Source of the DNA: Bacteroidales bacterium
Lineage (GTDB): Bacteria; Bacteroidota; Bacteroidia; Bacteroidales; F082
Direction: 5' to 3'
DNA length: 43,319 nucleotides
Assembly: GCA_015489465.1 (NCBI GenBank)
Contig: WFZS01000081.1
Location: 1-43,319, forward strand
Part shown: positions 1 to 8,359 of the stretch, one piece after another
How the letters are laid out: the number at the start of each line of letters is the position of its first letter
Numbering within the stretch: the stretch's first letter is position 1
Notes under the pieces: model-generated
Databases searched by the model: none
The model's input: the letters and a program-made list of their open reading frames with translations, nothing else
What the model was told of the DNA's origin: nothing
Program-made: the position numbers and the translations under genes

Positions 1-606
1 ATCAAACTGATAACGGTTTACAGCGGAGAACTTGACAACCCCGATTATTACAACAATTCACCTTTGCGTTGCTATTTCTGTAAAACGGAGGTTTACACCC
101 GGATAAAAGATATTGCAAAAGATTTTCCGGGTTTTGTAATTGTTAACGGCAATAATATTGACGATCAAAGCGATTACCGTCCGGGTAACAAGGCTGCTTC
201 GGAGAATAATGTTTTTTCGCCTTTTGTTGATGCGGGACTTTCCAAACATGATATTCGTGCCATTGCAAAAAAATACGATTTACCCGTTTGGGATAAGCCT
301 GCAAGCCCTTGTTTGAGTTCAAGATTTCCTTACGGACATAAGATTACTCATTCCAAACTTAAACAGGTTGAAACGGCGGAAGGAATTTTGGAAAAGTACG
401 GTTTTAACGATGTTAGAGTCAGGCATTTTGACGGTTATTGTAAAATAGAAGTACCGGCGGAATTAATACCGAAACTGGAATCCGTTTTTGATGTTGTTTC
501 GGAAGAGATAAAGAAGAAAGCGAAATTTGAAAAAGTGCTTTTGGATACCGAAGGGTTGGTGTCGGGAAAAATGAACAGGGCTATTTTAAAAAATGTTGTG
601 CCATGA
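1..606 (+). CDS. larE: LarE, ATP-dependent sacrificial sulfur transferase (5' partial)
   Basis: LarE adenylates and then sulfurates the carboxylates of the pyridinium dinucleotide made by LarB, on the way to the nickel-pincer nucleotide (NPN) cofactor. The reading frame is open from base 1, so the N-terminus, including the SGGVDS-type PP-loop, lies outside the window. Visible family motifs are RCYFCK (Cys 24 and 27 of the partial product) and SPCLSSRFPYG (Cys 104); the latter matches the region of the sacrificial cysteine in characterised LarE. A TTG at base 64 is inside the conserved core and is not a start. The stop overlaps the larB start (ATGA), so the genes are translationally coupled. 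No LarA racemase is in the window; it could lie upstream. The assignment is firm from motifs plus the larB and larC neighbours. Confidence 0.92.
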   Translation: MKLITVYSGELDNPDYYNNSPLRCYFCKTEVYTRIKDIAKDFPGFVIVNGNNIDDQSDYRPGNKAASENNVFSPFVDAGLSKHDIRAIAKKYDLPVWDKPASPCLSSRFPYGHKITHSKLKQVETAEGILEKYGFNDVRVRHFDGYCKIEVPAELIPKLESVFDVVSEEIKKKAKFEKVLLDTEGLVSGKMNRAILKNVVP

Positions 607-1256
607 CAAATTTTAATCACGATAGCAACAGGGTTAAAAGGTTAGGTTTTCCGGAGATCATTTACGGTGAATATAAAACCGTTGATGATTTGAGGAATAT
701 ACTTAATCATTATTCGGATAACGGTTCCAATGCGTTGGTTACAAAACTGCAAAAGGAAAAATATGAAATATTAAAACAATATTTTCCCGGATCGTTTTAC
801 GATGAAGTATCCGGTGTTTTCATTTTGAAACCGTTGGAACAAAAACAGTGGGATTATGACGTAGCTGTAATATCGGCTGGCACATCCGACAAACATGTTG
901 TAAACGAGGCTTTTTACACTCTTTTATTTCTCGGTGTTAATCCTAAAATTTATTCTGATTCGGGTGTTGCCGGAGTGCACAGGCTTACTGAAAATAAAGA
1001 GGAGATAGATAAATTCAAAGTTTTGATTGTTGTGGCGGGATTTGAAGGAGCGTTACCGTCGGTGGTGGGAGGATTATTCCCTCAGCCTGTTATTGCCGTT
1101 CCCACGGATGTGGGCTACGGTGTGGCAAAGGGAGGAAAAACCGCTCTGAATGCAATGCTGTCAAGTTGTGCAAACGGGGTTACGGTTACAAACATTAACA
1201 ACGGATACGGAGCTGCAATGGCTGCAATCAGAATATTAAACCTTTTAAAAAGATGA
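603..1256 (+). CDS. larB: LarB, nickel-pincer cofactor biosynthesis carboxylase/hydrolase
   Basis: LarB carboxylates nicotinic acid adenine dinucleotide at C5 and hydrolyses the phosphoanhydride, the first step of NPN synthesis. The 217-residue product has the AIR-carboxylase (PurE-like) C-terminal half: GTSDKHVVNEA near residue 98, VVAGFEGALPSVVGG near residue 142, and the glycine-rich VPTDVGYGVAKGG followed by INNGYGAAMAA at the end. It is slightly shorter than the usual roughly 245 residues, mostly at the N-terminus. It overlaps larE by 4 bp and larC by 4 bp, both as ATGA, giving a tightly coupled larEBC set. The cytoplasmic location is inferred from the absence of a signal peptide. Confidence 0.93.
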   Translation: MTNFNHDSNRVKRLGFPEIIYGEYKTVDDLRNILNHYSDNGSNALVTKLQKEKYEILKQYFPGSFYDEVSGVFILKPLEQKQWDYDVAVISAGTSDKHVVNEAFYTLLFLGVNPKIYSDSGVAGVHRLTENKEEIDKFKVLIVVAGFEGALPSVVGGLFPQPVIAVPTDVGYGVAKGGKTALNAMLSSCANGVTVTNINNGYGAAMAAIRILNLLKR

Positions 1257-2428
1257 GAGCAATATATATAGAGGCATTTTCGGGATTGTCGGGCGATATG
1301 TTCCTCGGTGCATTAGCCGGTTTATCGGGAAATTTCGATTTGTTGAAAGAACTTCCCGCAAAATTGAACTTGCCTGATGCCAAAGTGGAAATATATGATG
1401 TTGTTAAAAACGGAATAGCTTGCAAACATGTGAAAGTCGTTGATTTAAAAAGCAATAACGGACATGATAATCCCGGAAGGCACTTAACGGATATATTTGA
1501 GATAATTGAAAAAGCCTCTATCACGTCCGCTGCGAAAAAAATAGCAAAAGAGATATTTCTGATAATAGGCAAAGCGGAAAGCAAAATACATAACATACCT
1601 TTGGAAAAGATTCATTTTCACGAGATAAGCGGTGTTGATTCCATAGTTGATATTGTAGGTGCTGCCGTTTTAATTGATGAACTTAACATAACTGAAGCCC
1701 TGTCAACACCGGTTTGCACCGGCAAAGGTTTTGTTAAAACGGCTCACGGTAAATTGCCTGTCCCCGCACCGGCAACACTTGAAATATTATCCGGAATCCC
1801 ATTTTACAAAGGTGATGAAGAGGGCGAAAAGGTTACGCCCACAGGTGCAGCCATACTCAAATATTTGAATCCGCGGTTTGATGAAAAACCTTTGGTAATT
1901 GAAAAAACGGCTTACGGACCAGGGGAAAAAGATTTTGATGTGCCTAATGTTTTGCGAATTAGTTTGTTAAAGAACGATAACAAAAGTGCCTCGGGAAAAA
2001 AACTTTTTATTCTCGAAACAAATATTGACGATATGAATAATGAGCTGTTGGGAGCTGATTTTCAGGAAGGATTGCAGGGCGCAGGAGCTGTAGATTTTCA
2101 TTTTACCAATGTAATGATGAAAAAAGGTCGTCCCGGAATTTTGATAAGTTGTTTGGTAAAGGAAAGGGATATTGATGCCGTATCAAATTATCTGCTGGAT
2201 AATACATCTACCATAGGGGTAAGATATTATCCCGTAAACAGAAAAACATTGGACCGCGAGATAAAAAGTGTGGAAACAAAATACGGAACCGTTGAAATAA
2301 AAATTGTCAATGCACCTTCGGGAAAAAGGTTTTCTGTTGAATACGAAAGTCTTATGAGAATCGGTAAAAAGACCGGTATTCCGGCGGTATTGCTTGAAAA
2401 AGAGATAATTAAAGAGATAAAAATATAA
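1253..2428 (+). CDS. larC: LarC, nickel insertion protein for the pincer cofactor
   Basis: LarC is the CTP-dependent cyclometallase that inserts nickel into the dithio-pincer ligand to complete NPN. The 391-residue product shows the family blocks in order: IEAFSGLSGDMFLGAL at the N-terminus, HFHEISGVDSIVDIVGAA near residue 120, PVPAPATLEIL and EGEKVTPTGAAIL near 165-205, and ETNIDDMNNELLG near 255. In Lactobacillus plantarum larC is split and needs a programmed frameshift; here it is one continuous frame. It overlaps larB by 4 bp. Only 6 bp (with an AAAGGA ribosome site) separate it from the DUF4861 lipoprotein gene, so the cofactor genes appear co-transcribed with glycan-degradation genes, which is unusual. 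Confidence 0.93.
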   Translation: MRAIYIEAFSGLSGDMFLGALAGLSGNFDLLKELPAKLNLPDAKVEIYDVVKNGIACKHVKVVDLKSNNGHDNPGRHLTDIFEIIEKASITSAAKKIAKEIFLIIGKAESKIHNIPLEKIHFHEISGVDSIVDIVGAAVLIDELNITEALSTPVCTGKGFVKTAHGKLPVPAPATLEILSGIPFYKGDEEGEKVTPTGAAILKYLNPRFDEKPLVIEKTAYGPGEKDFDVPNVLRISLLKNDNKSASGKKLFILETNIDDMNNELLGADFQEGLQGAGAVDFHFTNVMMKKGRPGILISCLVKERDIDAVSNYLLDNTSTIGVRYYPVNRKTLDREIKSVETKYGTVEIKIVNAPSGKRFSVEYESLMRIGKKTGIPAVLLEKEIIKEIKI

Positions 2429-2434
2429 AGGAAA

Positions 2435-3619
2435 ATGAAAAGGATATTACTTTTTGCAATTTCGATTTTGATATTTGCCGCGTGCAATGCCTCAGGTAAA
2501 ACTGTTATTTATAAAATAACCGTTAAGAATCCGGTAAATATCAACAGACGGCATCAAACCGTTGAGGTTTCGCTTACCTCGTTGGGTATTGACATACCGG
2601 AAGTTGAAAAATTCGGCATTACCGATGAAAAAGGTAATATTATTGTTTTTCAACATTATGATTCCGACTATGACGGAAAAAACGATGCCATACTTTTTCA
2701 AACCGACATTAAAGCTAATGAGTCAAAAACTTTCATTTTAAAACCGTTAAAAAAACAACCGGAATTTAACTCTAAAGTCTATTCGCGTTTTGTTCCGGAA
2801 AGAACCGATGATTATGCCTGGGAAAACGATAAAGTGGCTTTCAGAACATTCGGACCCGATGCACAGCGGCGTTATGAAAAAGGCGATCCTACGGGAACCC
2901 TTACAAGCGGTATCGATTGTTGGCTTAAACGTGTTGACTATCCTATAATTAATAAATGGTATGAAAAAGCCACTACCGGTAAAGGTTCTTATCATAAAGA
3001 TACGGGCGAGGGTTTTGACGATTATCATGTAGGAGCAAGCAGGGGTTGCGGAGGAACGGGAGTTTGGAGTGGTGATACGCTTTGGGTTTCCAAAAATTTT
3101 ACCTCTTGGAAACGCCTTGCAAACGGGCCGGTCAGAACGGAGTTTGTATTGGATTACGCGGAATGGAATGCTAACGGAAAACCGGTAAAAGAACAAAAAA
3201 TCATTTCGCTTGATGCGGGCGGTAATTTGTCGAAAATTAAAGTGAAGGTAAAAGGTGTTGACACTTTAACGGCGGGAATAACATTGCATGAAAACACCGG
3301 CAAAATAGTGGCGGAACCTGACGAAGGTTGGTTTACTTATGTCGAAACCCACAGAGAAAAAGATTATATCATCGGAACCGCCATAGTCTTGAACCCTGAA
3401 AACATTGCGGGATATAGAACTTATATTTCACCTGTACCTGACCACAGCCATCTTTTTGTTGATATGAAAGTAAACAGCGGAGAAGTTGTTTATTACTCAG
3501 GATTTTATTGGAGTAAAAGCGGTCAATTTAAAGATGAAAAAGAGTGGGAAGAGTATTTGCACAACTTTTCGGTAGAAATACAAAATCCTTTGGTTGTTAA
3601 AATTGAAAAAATAAAATGA
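2435..3619 (+). CDS. DUF4861 family lipoprotein
   Basis: This 394-residue protein begins with a lipoprotein signal peptide (hydrophobic stretch ending FAAC, Cys17 the lipidated residue), so it should sit in the periplasm or outer membrane. The body resembles DUF4861, a family of unknown reaction often encoded beside polysaccharide lyases and unsaturated glucuronyl hydrolases in Bacteroidota. Recognisable parts are the WLKRVDYPIINKWY block, GEGFDDYHVGASRGCGG, and an NLSKIKVKVKGVDTL beta-rich section. Neighbours (GH2, two lyases, GH88) suggest a role in processing uronic-acid oligosaccharides; that is inference from context. The stop overlaps the GH2 start (ATGA). Family recognition is from memory of the motif pattern, hence moderate confidence. 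Confidence 0.78.
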   Translation: MKRILLFAISILIFAACNASGKTVIYKITVKNPVNINRRHQTVEVSLTSLGIDIPEVEKFGITDEKGNIIVFQHYDSDYDGKNDAILFQTDIKANESKTFILKPLKKQPEFNSKVYSRFVPERTDDYAWENDKVAFRTFGPDAQRRYEKGDPTGTLTSGIDCWLKRVDYPIINKWYEKATTGKGSYHKDTGEGFDDYHVGASRGCGGTGVWSGDTLWVSKNFTSWKRLANGPVRTEFVLDYAEWNANGKPVKEQKIISLDAGGNLSKIKVKVKGVDTLTAGITLHENTGKIVAEPDEGWFTYVETHREKDYIIGTAIVLNPENIAGYRTYISPVPDHSHLFVDMKVNSGEVVYYSGFYWSKSGQFKDEKEWEEYLHNFSVEIQNPLVVKIEKIK

Positions 3620-6096
3620 AGAAGTTAATTGTAATAATATTATCTCTTTTTATTGCACACGGTTTGCAATCTCAAAACGGAGAGTCAAAGAGGCTGTTAA
3701 AAGATTGGTGGTTTTATAAAACCGACATCGGAAGTCCGTGGGAAGCTTTTCGCAGCGAGCGGTTAAGCAAGCTGCCTGTTTTTAAAAAAGTTCAATTGCC
3801 TCATACCTATAATGCTTTTGATGCCGTGGATCCCGACGGTCCTTATTATCAGGGTCCGGCTTGGTATTATACTTTTATAAAAATCGATACGCTCTATCCG
3901 AAAGGGAGGATTTTACTGCATTTCGAAGGTGCGGGTCAAGAGTCGGATGTATATGTTTTTTTGAAAAAGGCGGGGCATCACAAAGGAGGGTATGACGAGT
4001 GGAGTGTTGATATTACGGAATATGCAGAGAGGTATTTTGTGGAATATCCCGAAGGTGTCGGAAGGGTTCCCAAAGGTCTGTTACCTGTTGCCGTTAGAAC
4101 CGATAATTCCAGGGATGTCAACAGAATACCGTCGGATTTAAGCGATTTTACAATTTACGGCGGCTTGTACCGCAATGTTTGGCTGGAATATGTTCCGCAA
4201 GTTTATTTTAACTCGATACATGTCGATTATACTTTGAGTAAAAACTTTAAAAAGGCTTTTGTTACACTTTCGGGTAATCTTAAAAACTTTTCCGGTGAAA
4301 AAGGTAAAAACGCAGTGGTAACCATAACGGTAAAAGATGAAAACGGAAAACGGATAAAACAGGTAAAAGAACAAATTCCCGTTAAAGAAGGAAAAACGGA
4401 AATCGGTTCTTTTAAAATAAAAAACGTAAAACTTTGGTCGCCGGATAATCCGTTTTTGTACACTTTTAATGTTGAATTGAATTTCCACGGAACTATCCAA
4501 AAGAAATCTTTCAAAACCGGATTTAAACATTTTGAATTTGAAGATCACGGTCCTTTTTTCCTGAACGGGAAAAGGTTGTTGTTGAGAGGCACATCTTATC
4601 ATGAAGATTATGCGGGGCGGGGAGCAGCGGGAACAAAAGAGTTGATGAGGAAAGAGTTTTTGATGATGAAAGAAATGGGTGTTAACTTTATACGTTTGGG
4701 ACATTATCAGCAACCGCAATATGTTCTTGACCTTTGCGACTCGTTGGGAATATTGGTTTGGGAAGAAATACCGTGGTGCCGCGGCGGACTGGGAAATGAC
4801 GAGTACAGACAACAAGCCCGCAGGATGCTCACAAACCTTATAAATCAACATTATAATCATGCTTCCGTCATCATCTGGGGCTTGGGAAATGAAAACGATT
4901 GGCCGGGTGACTTTCCGCAATTTGAAAAAGATTCCATAATAGCTTTTATGAAATCGTTAAATAATCTTGCTCACAGTCTTGATCCGGTACGGAAAACGGC
5001 AATACGCCGTTGCGACTTTTGTAAAAATATTGTTGATGTTTATTCGCCGTCAATATGGGCGGGTTGGTACCGTGGAAAATATACTTCATACAAAGAGGTG
5101 AGCAAAATGGAGGCGGATAAGGTTAAACATTTTTTGCATGCCGAGTGGGGAGCAAGTATGCATCCCGAAAGGCATTCGGAAAATCCCGATAAAGGTCTCG
5201 GTAAAATTGCAAATGTTAATGAAGCCGACGAACGAAGCGGAGACTTCCTTTTAACGGGAGGAGAGCCGAGGGTTTCAAAAGACGGCGATTGGTCTGAAAC
5301 TTACGGATGTAACCTTATCGACTGGACTTTAAAAGAACAGGAAACAATGGATTGGTTAACGGGTTCGGCGTTTTGGATTTTTAAAGATTTTTCCACACCG
5401 TTGCGTCCGGACAATCCGATTCCTTACGTTAATGAAAAAGGTGCCGTTCAAAGGGATTTCACTCCGAAAGATGCATATTACGTATTTCAATCGTATTGGA
5501 CGGATAAGCCGATGGCTCACATTTATAGCCATACCTGGAAAACCAGATGGGGTGCCGAAAACGAAAATAAATTGATAAAAGTGTATTCCAACTGTGATGT
5601 TGCCGAGCTTTTCCTCAACGGTAAAAGTTTGGGAAAACGAAAAAGAAACAGCCGGGATTTCCCGGCTGCCGGATTGAGGTGGAAAACTACATTTAAACCC
5701 GGATTAAACAAAGTAAAAGTGGTAGCTCAAAAAGGTGATGTAACCGTAATCGATTCGGTTACATTTATATACCAAACGGAGAAGTGGGGGAAACCGGTAC
5801 AATTAAAATTCGAACCCGCTGAACGTATTAACGACAGTACTTTTTCGGTTTGTGTAAAAGCTTATGATAAGGATAATATCTTTTGTCCAGACGCAAAAAA
5901 TGTTGTCATATTCGGTATTGCCGGAAAAGGAAAGCTTTTGGATGATTTGGGGACTATTAACGGTTCGAGAAAAATTCAAATGTCAAACGGAAAAGCATGT
6001 ATTAAAATTGTTACAAATGAAAAAGCTGTTGTTAGTGCCGTAAGTAAAAATACGTCGTCAATTTTCATTAAAATAAATAATAACCTAAAACCTTAA
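3616..6096 (+). CDS. Glycoside hydrolase family 2 protein (exo-beta-glycosidase)
   Basis: The 826-residue protein has a cleavable signal peptide (MKKLIVIILSLFIAHGLQSQ) and the GH2 layout: jelly-roll sugar-binding domain (about 30-200), immunoglobulin-like domain (about 205-305), TIM barrel (about 315-600) and a C-terminal beta domain. The acid/base is Glu426 in WGLGNEND and the likely nucleophile is Glu510 in HAEWGAS; both are intact. GH2 covers beta-galactosidases, beta-glucuronidases and beta-mannosidases, and the sequence alone does not tell which. Given the uronate-directed neighbours, beta-glucuronidase or beta-galactosidase activity on side chains or released oligosaccharides is plausible. 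It is coupled to the DUF4861 gene by a 4-bp overlap and is 4 bp from the downstream lyase gene. Confidence 0.92.
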   Translation: MKKLIVIILSLFIAHGLQSQNGESKRLLKDWWFYKTDIGSPWEAFRSERLSKLPVFKKVQLPHTYNAFDAVDPDGPYYQGPAWYYTFIKIDTLYPKGRILLHFEGAGQESDVYVFLKKAGHHKGGYDEWSVDITEYAERYFVEYPEGVGRVPKGLLPVAVRTDNSRDVNRIPSDLSDFTIYGGLYRNVWLEYVPQVYFNSIHVDYTLSKNFKKAFVTLSGNLKNFSGEKGKNAVVTITVKDENGKRIKQVKEQIPVKEGKTEIGSFKIKNVKLWSPDNPFLYTFNVELNFHGTIQKKSFKTGFKHFEFEDHGPFFLNGKRLLLRGTSYHEDYAGRGAAGTKELMRKEFLMMKEMGVNFIRLGHYQQPQYVLDLCDSLGILVWEEIPWCRGGLGNDEYRQQARRMLTNLINQHYNHASVIIWGLGNENDWPGDFPQFEKDSIIAFMKSLNNLAHSLDPVRKTAIRRCDFCKNIVDVYSPSIWAGWYRGKYTSYKEVSKMEADKVKHFLHAEWGASMHPERHSENPDKGLGKIANVNEADERSGDFLLTGGEPRVSKDGDWSETYGCNLIDWTLKEQETMDWLTGSAFWIFKDFSTPLRPDNPIPYVNEKGAVQRDFTPKDAYYVFQSYWTDKPMAHIYSHTWKTRWGAENENKLIKVYSNCDVAELFLNGKSLGKRKRNSRDFPAAGLRWKTTFKPGLNKVKVVAQKGDVTVIDSVTFIYQTEKWGKPVQLKFEPAERINDSTFSVCVKAYDKDNIFCPDAKNVVIFGIAGKGKLLDDLGTINGSRKIQMSNGKACIKIVTNEKAVVSAVSKNTSSIFIKINNNLKP

Positions 6097-6100
6097 AACT

Positions 6101-7159
6101 ATGAAAAAGATTTTTTTATTAATTGTTTCAACCGCATTGGCAATAGTAAATGTGGTTGCGCAAAACACTTTAAAAGCCGACGGGCCAGGTGATACTTACG
6201 AACTTATTACGCAATATTTGGCTCCCGACGGATTTCCTTTGGAACCACCCGACTGCAGTCATGAAGCTTTTGGAAGACACATTGACGAGGTTTGGGATTC
6301 AACTCTAAATGAGTATGTTTTCAGATTTTTTATTCACGTAGTTCCCGATGATGACAGGTGTATTCATCACGACAGGCAACGAAACGAAATTAAGGTTTAT
6401 ACACCCTCGCCCGACAGCCTGAAAGGTTTCAGCGGCGATAAAATGGTTTATACCTGGAAGATGAAACTTCCTGAAGGCTTTCAATCTTCTTCAAGTTTTA
6501 CACACATCCACCAGCTTAAAGCGATAGGTGGAGATGAAGACGGAATGCCTATCATTACTTTGACTCCCAGGAAAGGTTCGCCTGACAGAATTCAGTTGCG
6601 CTTTGCTGCACATTCGTCACCACAAACCTTATCGGCTTTTCCCATAACCGATATTACAGGAAAATGGGTTAACATAATTGAAAAGGTAACATACGGAGAA
6701 AACGGTTCTTATGAAATTACCATTAATGATTTGGCCGACGGTTCTCAAATATTTCATTACAAAAAAGTGGGTTTACGAATGTGGCGTACCGGTACCGAGT
6801 TTGTACGACCGAAATGGGGAATATACAGAAAATTGAGTCATCCGGAAGATTTACGTGACGAGGAAATTCTTATGAATGAATTTTATATTAAAAAGGTGTC
6901 TGCAACTTCGATAAAAGAAAGTGAATTTGAGAACAATCTTACGATTTATCCCAATCCTGCAAAAGACAAAATTTATTACAGGTCTGATGATGGTAAACTG
7001 AAATTTGAAGGAATATTTAATGCAATGGGTAAACCTGTTACCGGCGCTAAAAATTCGGGTAACGAAATAATTTTGGGTAACCAACCCGCAGGTCTGTATT
7101 TTCTGAAATTTAGAAACGGCAATACCGTGTTTTTTAAAAAAGTGTTAATCATAGGATAG
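6101..7159 (+). CDS. Secreted jelly-roll polysaccharide lyase (PL28-like) with T9SS sorting domain
   Basis: The 352-residue product has a signal peptide (about 1-20), a catalytic beta-jelly-roll (about 30-265) and a T9SS type A sorting domain (about 279-352, starting TIYPNPAKDK). The jelly roll carries the three-strand active-site signature of the heparin-lyase-I/PL7/PL20/PL28 fold: DRQRNEIKVY at 91-100, THIHQLK at 134-140 and RPKWGIYR at 236-243. The pattern looks closest to PL28 ulvan lyases or a glucuronan lyase, but the exact family cannot be fixed by eye. It is expected to be exported through SprA and anchored or released at the cell surface, making the first cuts in a uronic-acid polymer. 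It is last in the larEBC-DUF4861-GH2 operon and overlaps the convergent PL38-like gene by 15 bp. Confidence 0.75.
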   Translation: MKKIFLLIVSTALAIVNVVAQNTLKADGPGDTYELITQYLAPDGFPLEPPDCSHEAFGRHIDEVWDSTLNEYVFRFFIHVVPDDDRCIHHDRQRNEIKVYTPSPDSLKGFSGDKMVYTWKMKLPEGFQSSSSFTHIHQLKAIGGDEDGMPIITLTPRKGSPDRIQLRFAAHSSPQTLSAFPITDITGKWVNIIEKVTYGENGSYEITINDLADGSQIFHYKKVGLRMWRTGTEFVRPKWGIYRKLSHPEDLRDEEILMNEFYIKKVSATSIKESEFENNLTIYPNPAKDKIYYRSDDGKLKFEGIFNAMGKPVTGAKNSGNEIILGNQPAGLYFLKFRNGNTVFFKKVLIIG

Positions 7160-8356
7160 TTTCAGATATTCAAACCAAATTACCGGATTTCTTACAGGCA
7201 TATTTCTTATCACTTCACTGTTTTTATAAAAATGCCTGTAAGATTTCCATATATTAAACCATCCGGGTTTTCCGTACTCAACGGATGAGAAAAGCATGGA
7301 AGGTTGTCCTGCCGGCCAATAATCCCAATACATTACATCGGGTTTGTAAGGCCATTCGGTTTTGTCTTTTATGAAGGGAGCCATAAATTCCACGGCTTTT
7401 TTAACTGATTTGCCGTCTCCGGTTTGATAATTCCAAAGGTTATTATCTTTATCCGAAAGCAGCATGGTGTTAATAACCATCCCCTCCAAATTGAACAGGG
7501 AATAGCTGTAAGGCTTTGTCCGTGCAAGCTCTTCGGGAAAACTGCCGTCAGCGGCAATTTGATTCGGGATTATTTGTTTTGTGAATTTTTCGCGGCAAAG
7601 TTCAAGAGCTTTTTTATCATTTAAAAACCGTGCGTATGCTGAAACTTGACTAACCCACCAGGTGCTGTGATTATTGGGATGATTGCTTTCTTTTTTTCCG
7701 AAACCGGAATTTATTAACCATTGTTCGTACTCGTAAAACCAGTTTTTAATCTTTCTTAAATCCATTTCGGAAATAAACCCGTATTCCTCCAGCACTTTAA
7801 CGGACTGAGCAACTTCCATAAGGTGAATGCCGTCGATTATCCCGATATATCTTCCTTTATAACGACCGTGTATAGCTTGTGAATACTGCAAATTCGGATT
7901 CATCTTTGTCGAATCGTTTATAAACCATGCTTTGAGATGAGGTATTGTCGCAAGAGCATATTTTGCATTTTTTGTTATTAAATATGCCGAAGTCAGATTG
8001 CCCGTTATCGTGCCGAATCTTATAAGAAGTTTACGGTGTTCGTTAAAGTTATCCGGATTTGACATGCCGTCTCTTCTGATATAAGGACCTCCGGGATTTT
8101 CCGGGTCGGGCCACCAATAATCGCCCTCCGAAAAAAAGTCGTGTTTGGTGCCTTCACTGCGAGGAGATGTAACCGATGTAATTGTTATGGGTTTTTCATG
8201 TAAGTTTTTATCTGCAAACATCAATACGCTGTCTTTTAAAACTGTTATCGCTTTCTCCTTGAATTTGAAATTATTATTGTTATTGCGACAACCGGAAAGT
8301 ATCAAATAGAATGATACCGTCAATAAAAAAGGGTATTTTATCAATTTAACTGACAT
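7145..8356 (-). CDS. Alginate-lyase-superfamily lipoprotein (PL38-like)
   Basis: The 403-residue protein begins with a lipoprotein signal peptide ending ILSGC (Cys23), then a run of five asparagines. The body matches the (alpha/alpha) toroid alginate-lyase family (Pfam Alginate_lyase): SEGDYWWPDPENPGGPYIRR near 77-95, AIHGRYKGRYIG near 161-172 and the NNHSTWW active-site motif at 228-234, where an Asn and His of this motif contribute to catalysis in related enzymes. Bacteroidota proteins of this type include PL38 endo-beta-1,4-glucuronan lyases, which fits the GH88 neighbour. The substrate could also be alginate or another uronan. The gene is 3 bp downstream of GH88, so they are co-transcribed. 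Its 3' end overlaps that of the opposing jelly-roll lyase gene by 15 bp. Confidence 0.8.
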   Translation of the reverse strand: MSVKLIKYPFLLTVSFYLILSGCRNNNNNFKFKEKAITVLKDSVLMFADKNLHEKPITITSVTSPRSEGTKHDFFSEGDYWWPDPENPGGPYIRRDGMSNPDNFNEHRKLLIRFGTITGNLTSAYLITKNAKYALATIPHLKAWFINDSTKMNPNLQYSQAIHGRYKGRYIGIIDGIHLMEVAQSVKVLEEYGFISEMDLRKIKNWFYEYEQWLINSGFGKKESNHPNNHSTWWVSQVSAYARFLNDKKALELCREKFTKQIIPNQIAADGSFPEELARTKPYSYSLFNLEGMVINTMLLSDKDNNLWNYQTGDGKSVKKAVEFMAPFIKDKTEWPYKPDVMYWDYWPAGQPSMLFSSVEYGKPGWFNIWKSYRHFYKNSEVIRNMPVRNPVIWFEYLKLSYD

Positions 8357-8359
8357 ATT

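Noticed and set aside
64-606. A separate short gene starting at the TTG at base 64
   Set aside because: The frame is open to base 1 and the upstream residues continue the LarE family sequence, so this is the cut end of larE.
4138-4920. A 260-residue minus-strand open frame inside the GH2 gene
   Set aside because: It is the reverse shadow of a strongly conserved GH2 coding sequence, with Phe/Lys-rich composition and no recognisable domain.
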